A stretch of DNA of 21,227 nt from an uncultured Verrucomicrobiota bacterium. Its GTDB lineage: Bacteria; Verrucomicrobiota; Kiritimatiellia; RFP12; UBA1067. The stretch lies in NCBI GenBank assembly GCA_946543025.1, contig CAMNLN010000017.1, positions 1-21,227 on the forward strand, given 5' to 3'. Position numbers and translations under genes: made by a program. The notes beneath the pieces are model-generated. The model did no database searches. It worked only from the letters and a program-made list of their open reading frames with translations, and had not been told where the DNA came from. This document shows, in pieces, positions 15,951 through 21,227 of the stretch (its first letter is position 1; each line of letters begins with the position of its first letter).

Positions 15951-17095
15951 GACTGCAACCTTTCAGCTTTGTTTTTCCGCTTCTCCTGGTTCATCTTGAT
16001 CAGGTCGGTGTAGCGGAACGGTTCCCTGTGCGTCCAGTCCATGATGTTGCAGTAAAGGCCGTTGTGGAGGAATATCCCTTCGAGCGGCTTCTTGAACTTG
16101 CATCCTGGACAGGATCGGGTCAGCGGAAGTTTCTTCTGCTTCTTTGCCGGCGACGGCTCGCCGAACAAGTCAAGTTGCAGGGGCTTTTGTTTCGGCGGAT
16201 CGATCGGTTCCTCGTGGCATGTCATGGGGACGACGCCCTTGAGCCCGTCCATCTGCCAGATGTTCCAGCTGATTACGTCCGCAAGCTCCAGAAGCGTCCC
16301 GTGGTCCAGCGGCTCCTCCGTGCAGTAGAACTTGTAGTATTCCAGCATCGTGTAGAGGATGTTCTCTCGGGCGATGAGCAGATTGTCGCCCTGCCACTCG
16401 AAGCCGAGCGTGGCCTTGAGGGCTAGGATGGCGTATTTCAGCCATTCATCCGGCTTCGTGCCGACGTTCTCCGTGACGATGCGGAGCTTCCTGTCCAGAA
16501 TGCCGATGCGATCCGGAACCGGGATGACTTCCCCCGTGGTCGTGTCGTAGCGGCTCACAAGAAATGGCCCTTCGCCGCAGCACATCTCCAGACAGCGGTA
16601 TTTGACGTAGTCCAGCCACGTGTGTTCCGGGGTGTCCGGGAACTCCACCTTTCCGGGAAGGCGCTTCCATCCCTCATCGCGGCTTCCCTCCGTGGTGAAG
16701 GGGGCCGGCTTGCGGTCGAACCAGGCGGCGTCGAACTCGTTGATCATGTTGTTGCAGATCCACGACGGCGTGAAGACCTCCGCCTTCTTCTGGATGCGCT
16801 CCTTCTGCTCCGCCTTGCCCTTGTCCACGCGCGGGCGAATTATCTTGTTGCCCGGACGAGAAATCACATCGGCATCGATTCCGTCCAGTGCGCCCATCTT
16901 CATGTCAAAGACTGATTCAAATTGAACATATCCGTCAGTCATCCACATGATGTTCTTGCCGGTGGTCCGATCTGCAAGAAGAACACCCAAGACATCCCTC
17001 GGGATATCCGATTCATGGATATCCCTCGTGAAATCTGGAATTATCACTTCGCGCGCAAGAGCGCAGGATGTCGCTTCACGGTTCATTCGCCGCAT
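15947..17095 (-). CDS. Restriction-modification methylase subunit (SAM-dependent adenine-methylase-like)
   Basis: The product of about 382 residues has the conserved opening DIPRDVLGVLLADRTTGKN, then AEVFTPSWICNNMIN (about 105-119), then LEMCCGEGPFLVSRYD (about 169-184), the SAM-binding loop of N6-adenine methylases. It also has QGDNLLIARENILYTML and ISWNIWQMDGLKG, typical of proteins annotated as restriction subunit M. No (N/D)PPY motif is seen; the position is taken by NIWQMDG, so catalysis may depend on NPPY in the large downstream enzyme. The C-terminal end has a CPGC pair and a late Cys. The start is uncertain: ATG 17095 or 17086 (GGGA upstream of the latter), with an in-frame TTG at 17155. 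It is the first gene of the operon and overlaps the AlbA_2 gene by ATGA. Confidence 0.88.
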   Translation of the reverse strand: MRRMNREATSCALAREVIIPDFTRDIHESDIPRDVLGVLLADRTTGKNIMWMTDGYVQFESVFDMKMGALDGIDADVISRPGNKIIRPRVDKGKAEQKERIQKKAEVFTPSWICNNMINEFDAAWFDRKPAPFTTEGSRDEGWKRLPGKVEFPDTPEHTWLDYVKYRCLEMCCGEGPFLVSRYDTTTGEVIPVPDRIGILDRKLRIVTENVGTKPDEWLKYAILALKATLGFEWQGDNLLIARENILYTMLEYYKFYCTEEPLDHGTLLELADVISWNIWQMDGLKGVVPMTCHEEPIDPPKQKPLQLDLFGEPSPAKKQKKLPLTRSCPGCKFKKPLEGIFLHNGLYCNIMDWTHREPFRYTDLIKMNQEKRKNKAERLQS

Positions 17096-17262
17096 TTCCC
17101 GATGTGTTCCAATTGTGTTATGCCTTTTATCCGAAAGTTCCACGGTGACATTCAAAAGAATGCCACGGATTGACTATGCCATCATTCCTTTCAATGTTTT
17201 CAACCCACTCGGCGGCAATGTGAACCAGAAATGGCGCCACCGACACCGTAGTGACGGCAGGA

Positions 17263-17291
17263 ATGATACCATGTCATGGTGTGTAAGCCAA
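17263..17291 (-). promoter_or_regulatory. Candidate sigma-70 promoter of the R-M operon
   Basis: On the minus strand TTGGCT (17286-17291) and TATCAT (17263-17268) are 17 bp apart, pointing at the methylase gene with a leader of about 160 nt to ATG 17095. The -10 matches five of six consensus bases and the -35 four. The rest of 17156-17436 shows no gene. Confidence 0.5.
17268..17280. promoter_or_regulatory. Palindromic operator candidate ACCATGTCATGGT
   Basis: Two perfect 6-bp arms flank one base. The site fills most of the spacer between the proposed -35 and -10 of the R-M promoter and overlaps the edge of the -10. Such a position suits a repressor or controller; the winged-helix AlbA_2 protein of the same operon is a possible ligand. 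Confidence 0.45.
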
Positions 17292-17436
17292 GCAAAATCT
17301 CAATTCGCGGATTGTCCTCAGTTTGTCATTGTTAGGTGCACCGACGCGGAAAAGCGGAAACCCTATTTGTCAAATACGGGTGCAGTTTCCCATCAATTGA
17401 CCTCGGTCGTGCGTTCGGATAGCATCCGCTCCGCAA

Positions 17437-17591
17437 TGACCGACCATTATTTATCTCTCCTTGTATGCGACGCTGCCGCGATTTTGAATGCGGTGGTGTT
17501 CCTCCTCGTCGCGGGACGCCGCTCGCCGTTCTTCTGGCTTGCACTTGCCTTGAGCCTGGCCTCCATCTGCGTCGTCCATATTTTTGGCTAG
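17437..17591 (+). CDS. Possible small membrane protein (51 aa)
   Basis: It reads MTDHYLSLLVCDAAAILNAV at the start and ends SLASICVVHIFG before TAG. Two hydrophobic stretches are separated by GRRSP, which would fit a two-helix membrane hairpin such as a holin-like or toxin-like peptide. No clear ribosome-binding site precedes the ATG, and it is the only sensible plus-strand ORF in the right half. It lies exactly between the R-M promoter region and the start of the phage-like segment. It may be chance. Confidence 0.3.
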
Positions 17592-17592
17592 T

Positions 17593-18223
17593 CAAGCAGT
17601 TGATCAGGGCCGCACCACTCGCATTCGCGCGGGCGTCGTCGCGAATTTCCCACAGCAGATCCTCTGTTTTCCCAATCGGATTGCCCATATATCCGATTCC
17701 TTGGGTGCTAAGGGCGTCGGCCCTGGGCGCGACTAGGCTGACCGTGCTCCGGGAAAGTGCTTCGGCGCCGGCGCCAGGCGCGAGCGCGGCGTAGTGTTCC
17801 GCATCCATTTCGTTCCACCGCGCGTCGAGCGCGGAGTCCCCGCCGCCGCGGCCATGAAAGGCGGCGAGTACGTCCGGGACACTCTCCTTCAGGCGGGCGT
17901 CCAGCCCGGCGCGACGGCTTGCCATCGCAACATTAGTGCGCCATCGCCAAATACTTCCGGTCGAGTCGTCCTGGAGAGAACCTCGTCGCGTTCCGCGCGG
18001 GTTTCGTCATAGTCCTTCTCCGCGAAACGGCCAGGGCTCGCACCCCGGCGCCGTTGCCGAACAGCTTCTGCTGCGTGAAGATATTCAGGACGGCGGACAG
18101 GTCGATCGTAGTGAGCGGGGCCAGGGACTCGAGATTGACCATCGCCCCCATTTCGGAGCGCACAGCCGCGCGACAGAGCCTTTCCAGCGCTTCATGCTGC
18201 TTTCTGGCGGCCGCGAAGTGGCC
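17593..18223 (-). pseudogene. Decayed phage-like gene, possibly tail tape-measure C-terminus
   Basis: Protein-like sequence on the minus strand is spread over three frames. Next to the solitary repeat it reads HEALERLCRAAV and SEMGAMVNLESLAPLTTIDL, then AVLNIFTQQKLFGNGAG. A second frame gives FAEKDYDETRAERDEVLSR near 17990. A third frame gives EMDAEHYAALAPGAG, then ADALSTQGIGYMGNPIGKTE and DLLWEIRD. The last block resembles the carboxyl end of phage tape-measure or other tail proteins, but the match is from memory and weak. Frame changes fall near 18030 and 17950. The segment stops resembling protein around 17600, beside the small plus-strand ORF. It may be prophage debris or phage sequence joined through a CRISPR spacer. 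Confidence 0.5.
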
Positions 18224-18255
18224 GTTTCAATTCACGCGCCCACATGGGGCGCGAC
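18224..18255 (-). CRISPR. Solitary variant type I-C repeat
   Basis: It begins GTTTCAATTCACGCGCCC like every repeat of the array and ends GGGGCGCGAC, but has ACAT where the array has GCACT, so it is 32 rather than 33 bp. The hairpin GCGCCC-ACAT-GGGGCGC stays intact. It is 1.67 kb from the array, on the leader-distal side, where the last, diverged repeat of an array is expected. Confidence 0.8.
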
Positions 18256-18653
18256 ATTATCGCCCCAGAACTGCGCCGGATCTGCGGAGAAGATCCCGAG
18301 CGCGCGCGAGCGCCCTCGGAACCGGGCGTCTCGTCCGCCCCGGCGAAGGCGGAGTTGCCGGCGAACGCCGCCGCGAGCAGCGCGGCGGGCGTCGGCTCCC
18401 CGTTCGCGGGCGCGACCTCCACCGCGACCTCGACGGCGCCGAACGCCATGCGTGCCGGCAGCAGGCGCGCGATCGCCTCGGCCTTGGCCTCGCCCCGGAC
18501 GAGGAGGCGCACCGACTTGTGCTGGTTGCGGAAGTCGGCGCGCACCGTCACGTCCTGGTCGCGCGCGAACAGCGCCTCGAGCTTCTTCGCGTAGAGTTCC
18601 CATGGGGAGAGGATGCCGCACCGGCGGGCCGCGTTCTCGTTCTGCTCTTTCAT
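18232..18653 (-). pseudogene. Phage structural-region protein, frameshifted and truncated at the solitary repeat
   Basis: It starts at ATG 18653 with AAAGGA about 8 nt upstream and reads MKEQNENAARRCGILSPWEL, then YAKKLEALFARDQDVTVRAD and PARMAFGAVEVAVEVAPANG. The block GILSPWELYAKKLEALF recalls an uncharacterised protein found in Mu-like prophages, which continues with a motif near FW-x-DN. Here that motif (ADPAQFWGDN) lies in another frame; two bases too many in a GCGCGCGC run near 18300-18309 explain the shift. The frame then runs into the CRISPR repeat and stops at TGA 18232-18234. The true carboxyl end is therefore missing and replaced by repeat sequence. Confidence 0.55.
18256..18291 (-). 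other. Putative 33-bp protospacer with TTC PAM, joined to the repeat
   Basis: Counting 33 bp away from the repeat (18256-18288), the next three bases on the minus strand are TTC (18289-18291), the usual type I-C PAM. The 33 bp lie within the broken phage gene. The orientation (PAM, protospacer, repeat 5' end) is the one a spacer would have in this array. Confidence 0.45.
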
Positions 18654-18787
18654 CTCGTCGTTCCTTTGAATCTGCTGGGTTGTTCGTTGGTGGTTGACCG
18701 GGAAAGGGGATTGTTCGTTCATCGTGGCGGGGTCCGTGGGTTGTTCTTTCATTTCGTGCTTGACTTGGAAAGTGGCTTGTGGTTGAC

Positions 18788-18880
18788 TCAATTGCGTTGG
18801 CCCGCAACAGCACCGGAAGTAATCAACTGAGGCACGGTGCCGTAGGGATGCAGATGGACGATTTCAGAAAAGGTCCGCAT
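18788..18880 (-). CDS. Small ORF (30 aa) downstream of the portal fragment
   Basis: It reads MRTFSEIVHLHPYGTVPQLI and ends with QRN before TGA. AGGAGG lies 8 nt upstream of ATG 18880, an ideal ribosome-binding site, and the preceding gene stops 12 bp before the start codon, so it looks like the beginning of a real phage gene. It may be a truncated product, because the next 130 bp (18654-18787) holds only low-complexity repeats around AACAACC. I do not recognise the family. Confidence 0.4.
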   Translation of the reverse strand: MRTFSEIVHLHPYGTVPQLITSGAVAGQRN

Positions 18881-18892
18881 TCCATCCGCCTC

Positions 18893-19759
18893 CTAGTTAT
18901 CCCCCGGTCGTTTGGCCGGGGGATACGTTTTTATCTCGGCCCACCGCTTCGCGTACTTCTTGCCGTTCGGAACGAACTCCGTGATGATCCGCTTCGAGCC
19001 GTGCGAGAGACTGGCGACGACGCAGAAACTGTCTTCGCCGACGAAGTAGATTTTCTCGGGCGTGGCGGGGTTCTTCCTTGCAACGCCCCGCGCGATGAGT
19101 TGCGGAATTTGCCGCGGATCGTGGCGCTCTTTCGCGGCGACATGAGCCAGCCCATGTCCGCCTTCGTGGTCTTTGGCGGGATTGCCGGCGTCGCCCCAGT
19201 CGAAGCGGATCCAGCCGGACTCCTCGCGGTACATCGCCTTGTCGACGTAGGCCGTGCCCTTCTTCCGCATCACCTCTTCGAGCGCCGCCATGCCGCGCTC
19301 CTCGTTGAGGCGGGGGTTCGCGGCGAGCTTGCCTTCGTCCGTCGAGCCGTAGCGGTCGTGGTGCGGCTTCGTCTCCGGTTCGCGGCCGTGCGGTCCTTCG
19401 TGCGTCGAGAACTGGCCGCGGTTGTCCGGGTTGCCGCCGCGGGCGTTTGCCAGCGCCTCCCCGCTTCGCGCCTTTGCGTCCTTTGTGGCCGCCTCCCCCG
19501 CCGCCTCGGCGAACGCGCCGGCGAGCTCCTCGGCGAGGATCGCGGCCATCGCTGGATTGGCCGGCAGGAGGTCCGGCAGACGGTCCGCAAGGTCCTTGCA
19601 GGCGGCCCGCATCTCGTCTTCCGGGAGGGCGAGGACTTCTTGCAACTTTTCGGCGGCCGGACCGAGGTCGGACCGGAAGGCCTCCAAAACGCGTTTCAGG
19701 GCGGGGGGAGGGGCCGGGGGCGTCACTTGTGCCTCCCCGGCGCTCCTCGCGTTTTGCAA
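18893..19759 (-). CDS. Mu-type portal C-terminus with barnase/colicin-E5-like domain (5'-truncated)
   Basis: The 288 readable residues lack a credible start (the first codon is a TTG in mid-frame). Residues 20-90 (LKRVLEAFRSDLGPAAEKLQ, LADRLPDLLPANPAMAAIL) resemble the helical tail of Mu gp29-like (DUF935) portal proteins. After a Gly/Asn/His-rich linker, residues 180-275 (WIRFDWGDAGNPAKDHEGGH, GLAHVAAKERHD, IPQLIARGV, IITEFV) resemble the barnase-EndoU-ColicinE5/RelE-like nuclease module attached to phage head proteins, with His202 and His206 conserved in position. It ends at TAG 18893-18895 and is followed at once by the 30-aa ORF. Read upstream, the frame breaks at a G8 run (19831-19838). 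It is probably a phage-derived fragment rather than a host gene. Confidence 0.6.
   Translation of the reverse strand: MQNARSAGEAQVTPPAPPPALKRVLEAFRSDLGPAAEKLQEVLALPEDEMRAACKDLADRLPDLLPANPAMAAILAEELAGAFAEAAGEAATKDAKARSGEALANARGGNPDNRGQFSTHEGPHGREPETKPHHDRYGSTDEGKLAANPRLNEERGMAALEEVMRKKGTAYVDKAMYREESGWIRFDWGDAGNPAKDHEGGHGLAHVAAKERHDPRQIPQLIARGVARKNPATPEKIYFVGEDSFCVVASLSHGSKRIITEFVPNGKKYAKRWAEIKTYPPAKRPGDN
18899..18924. other. Hairpin over the end of the portal fragment
   Basis: ATCCCCCGG (18899-18907) pairs with CCGGGGGAT (18916-18924) around an 8-nt loop. On the minus strand it ends four bases before the TAG and just ahead of AGGAGG. No T-run follows, so translational control or mRNA stability is more likely than termination. 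Confidence 0.4.
19473..19489. repeat. Dispersed 17-bp phrase, second copy
   Basis: The copy is identical to 1186-1202. Here it encodes ATKDAKA within the linker after the portal-like helices. Confidence 0.6.
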
Positions 19760-19838
19760 CGGCTTTGCAAGGCCAGAATCGGCCTTCCCGGGCGCGGGGC
19801 CTCGTTGGGGAGGCCGAAGGGCCCCGGCGCGGGGGGGG

Positions 19839-19925
19839 CTGCGGGGCCTCCGCGAGGGTGGAGCCGGTCATCTCCTCGAGCTGCCCGCGGTCGATCGAGA
19901 GGCCGGCGGCGCGCGCCAGCCCCGC
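19839..19925 (-). pseudogene. Upstream part of the portal gene, other frame, abutting the CRISPR array
   Basis: It reads LARAAGLSIDRGQLEEMTGS then TLAEAP, in keeping with the late region of DUF935-type portal proteins. It ends at a run of eight G (19831-19838), beyond which the portal frame continues shifted. Its other end stops exactly at the first base of the CRISPR repeat (19926). The 33-35 bp adjoining the repeat occupy a spacer position, but no repeat follows on the far side. Confidence 0.5.
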
Positions 19926-20963
19926 GTTTCAATTCACGCGCCCGCACTGGGGCGCGACGCCCTAGCGGATCGTCCGGCTCTCGGAGGCGTAGTTTCAATT
20001 CACGCGCCCGCACTGGGGCGCGACCGCGCGTTGACTGACTGACTGACTGACCTGTTTCGGTTTCAATTCACGCGCCCGCACTGGGGCGCGACCGCCGGAG
20101 TAGGTTGTGATCTTCTGGATGGTCGGGTTTCAATTCACGCGCCCGCACTGGGGCGCGACGGAACGGCTGCTCACGATCATCGAGTCGCAGCAGTTTCAAT
20201 TCACGCGCCCGCACTGGGGCGCGACACGAGAGCGTCTCCAGGGCCGGATTCCGAACGCGCGTTTCAATTCACGCGCCCGCACTGGGGCGCGACGATCCGG
20301 CAGATCGTCGAGAGCTTCGGCGCCGAGTTTCAATTCACGCGCCCGCACTGGGGCGCGACCTCCGAGCGCCGCCGCCACGGGCTCGACGTGGACGAGTTTC
20401 AATTCACGCGCCCGCACTGGGGCGCGACACCGTCCGAGAGTCGGAGAGCGGCAGTATAGACGTTTCAATTCACGCGCCCGCACTGGGGCGCGACCGCGGC
20501 GGACGCGCTTCTGCGCGGCTTCGGTCGGGTTTCAATTCACGCGCCCGCACTGGGGCGCGACCGAGCGCCCGCCGGAGGTTTCCGCCGTCCTGCGCGTTTC
20601 AATTCACGCGCCCGCACTGGGGCGCGACGCTCGCGCGACGCGCTCCTGGTTCTCGTCGCGCGTTTCAATTCACGCGCCCGCACTGGGGCGCGACGGCGCG
20701 GCGGGGTTTTTTGAAAATCCAGACACGCGTTTCAATTCACGCGCCCGCACTGGGGCGCGACTCGGCGCGATGAGCGACGTGGCGCACGTCCGCGAGTTTC
20801 AATTCACGCGCCCGCACTGGGGCGCGACAAACGCGGGAGCGCATTATGAAAACCAAAGCAAGGTTTCAATTCACGCGCCCGCACTGGGGCGCGACTCCTC
20901 GTAGATGCGGACGCCCTGCAAGACGTCCGGGTTTCAATTCACGCGCCCGCACTGGGGCGCGAC
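19926..20963 (-). CRISPR. Type I-C CRISPR array, 16 repeats and 15 spacers
   Basis: The 33-bp repeat runs GTTTCAATTCACGCG, CCCGCACT, GGGGCGCGAC; all 16 copies look identical. Repeat starts are 19926, 19992, 20060, 20127, 20193, 20261, 20327, 20396, 20462, 20529, 20596, 20662, 20729, 20796, 20863 and 20931. Spacers are 33-36 bp. On the minus strand the repeat begins GTCGC and ends ATTGAAAC, the type I-C form, so crRNAs are read leftwards and the newest spacer is next to the leader at 20964. The cas2 end at 21148 agrees. Spacer 20025-20059 contains five TGAC units. I found no spacer matching elsewhere in this window by eye. Confidence 0.98.
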
Positions 20964-21147
20964 GGAGTCAAGCCTAGCACAAGTGCCGGCGCGGGTTCAA
21001 CGGGGTGGTTCCGCGAACCCGGACCGGAAAGGGAATCATTGGTTCGATTGTCAAGGAACGGAAATGTCGCAACCTGTTGAAATCGGGGCCGTTGCAGATT
21101 CCGCGAAGGGGCCGGGAACGATATGCGGACTTGGGGTTCGCGGAGCG
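20964..21147 (-). promoter_or_regulatory. CRISPR leader with candidate array promoter
   Basis: This 184-bp stretch separates cas2 from the first repeat in the direction of transcription. On the minus strand TTGAAC (20995-21000) and TAGGCT (20971-20976) are 18 bp apart with TG one base before the -10, placing the start at about the first repeat. A second TTGACA-like -35 lies further up near 21047-21053 without a good -10. It holds no ORF of note. Confidence 0.55.
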
Positions 21148-21227
21148 CTAGAGAAGTAGCGGTTGTTCGACATCCAGCGCCGGTTTCGCGCCGACGTGTT
21201 CGATGCGTGTCGCGTAGCGGTCGCCGA
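21148..21227 (-). CDS. cas2: Cas2, type I-C (C-terminal 25 codons)
   Basis: The minus-strand frame entering from the window edge reads GDRYATRIEHVGAKPALDVE then QPLLL and stops at TAG 21148-21150. The block RIEHVGAKPALD with a terminal run of Leu is the usual end of type I-C Cas2, the small ferredoxin-fold protein that forms the spacer-integration complex with Cas1. Its place directly ahead of the leader fits type I-C operons (cas3-cas5-cas8c-cas7-cas4-cas1-cas2-array), so the rest of the operon should lie to the right of the window. Confidence 0.85.
   Translation of the reverse strand, partial: GDRYATRIEHVGAKPALDVEQPLLL

Noticed and set aside
16947..17591. A 214-codon plus-strand ORF over the R-M promoter
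   Set aside because: Its first part is antisense to the methylase gene and spans non-coding DNA; only its last 51 codons look protein-like and are listed separately.
17715..17735. A partial look-alike of the CRISPR repeat ending CCTGGGCGCGAC
   Set aside because: Only the GC-rich end matches and the TTTCAATTCACG part is absent, so it is not counted as a repeat.
17891..17912. A possible fifth copy of the GCGGGCTTCCAGCCCGC palindrome
   Set aside because: The arms are imperfect (GCGGGCGTCCAGCCCGGCG) and the surrounding GC-rich DNA makes chance similarity likely.
18899..18924. The 9-bp stem as a rho-independent terminator
   Set aside because: No T-tract follows on either strand, and on the minus strand it lies immediately ahead of a strong ribosome-binding site.
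18779..20038. A 419-codon plus-strand ORF ending inside the first repeats
   Set aside because: It lies antisense to the portal fragment, has Arg/Gly/Ala-rich shadow composition, and ends by reading the CRISPR repeat.
20107..20904. A 265-codon open frame through the CRISPR array
   Set aside because: It only reads the repeat in three frames (FNSRARTGAR, QFTRPHWGAT, SIHAPALGRD) with spacers between.

Overview
The window looks like a defence island on a bacterial chromosome, with a degraded phage segment and the leader end of a type I-C CRISPR-Cas locus at its right. Two dispersed motifs point to the Verrucomicrobiota/Kiritimatiellota/Planctomycetota neighbourhood: the palindrome GCGGGCTTCCAGCCCGC (four copies at 913-1111) and the phrase TTTGCGTCCTTTGTGGC (1186 and 19473). 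This placement rests on general knowledge of such genomes and is not a database result. Almost every convincing gene between 220 and 17100 is on the minus strand, so transcription runs from right to left.

Layout in transcription order. (1) 17095-10281 is a restriction-modification operon: an adenine-methylase-like subunit, an AlbA_2/RecG-like winged-helix protein, and a giant GIY-YIG-like/SF2-helicase/Eco57I-type methylase enzyme. The three are joined by two ATGA overlaps. A promoter with a 13-bp palindrome in its -35/-10 spacer precedes them, and the large enzyme is frameshifted in an A7 run near its 3' end. (2) 10253-7516, with short gaps and the same strand, holds a GHKL (Hsp90/MutL-type) ATPase fused to a PD-(D/E)XK-like nuclease, then a GIY-YIG nuclease with a RAMA/DUF4357-like tail. 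(3) 7443-4013 is a patchwork of cassettes: a ten-codon relic of another Eco57I-type enzyme, a 68-aa ORF, a DUF1016/YhcG nuclease, two broken copies of small ORFs, a second AlbA_2 protein with a four-fold KQPI repeat, and a 72-aa ORF. (4) 4011-220 holds an MFS transporter, a helical-repeat protein of unknown function, a palindromic repeat cluster and a vsr gene without an adjacent cytosine methylase.

17593-19925 is phage-like and decayed: tail-like fragments, a conserved phage protein with a broken end, a 30-aa ORF, and a Mu-type portal C-terminus carrying a barnase/colicin-E5-like domain. A single variant type I-C repeat (18224-18255) sits inside it. The true array (19926-20963, 16 repeats and 15 spacers) begins directly against the phage portal sequence. 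The leader and the last 25 codons of cas2 lie to its right, so the array is transcribed leftwards and its old end faces the phage DNA.

The most unusual observation is the geometry of these junctions. Phage sequence runs without a break into a repeat at 18256, where a 33-bp stretch is preceded on the minus strand by TTC, the usual type I-C PAM. At 19925 the spacer position next to a repeat runs straight into phage DNA with no following repeat. This is what one would see if the repeat between two old spacers had been replaced by the phage DNA lying between their two protospacers, either by recombination in the cell or by a chimeric assembly.
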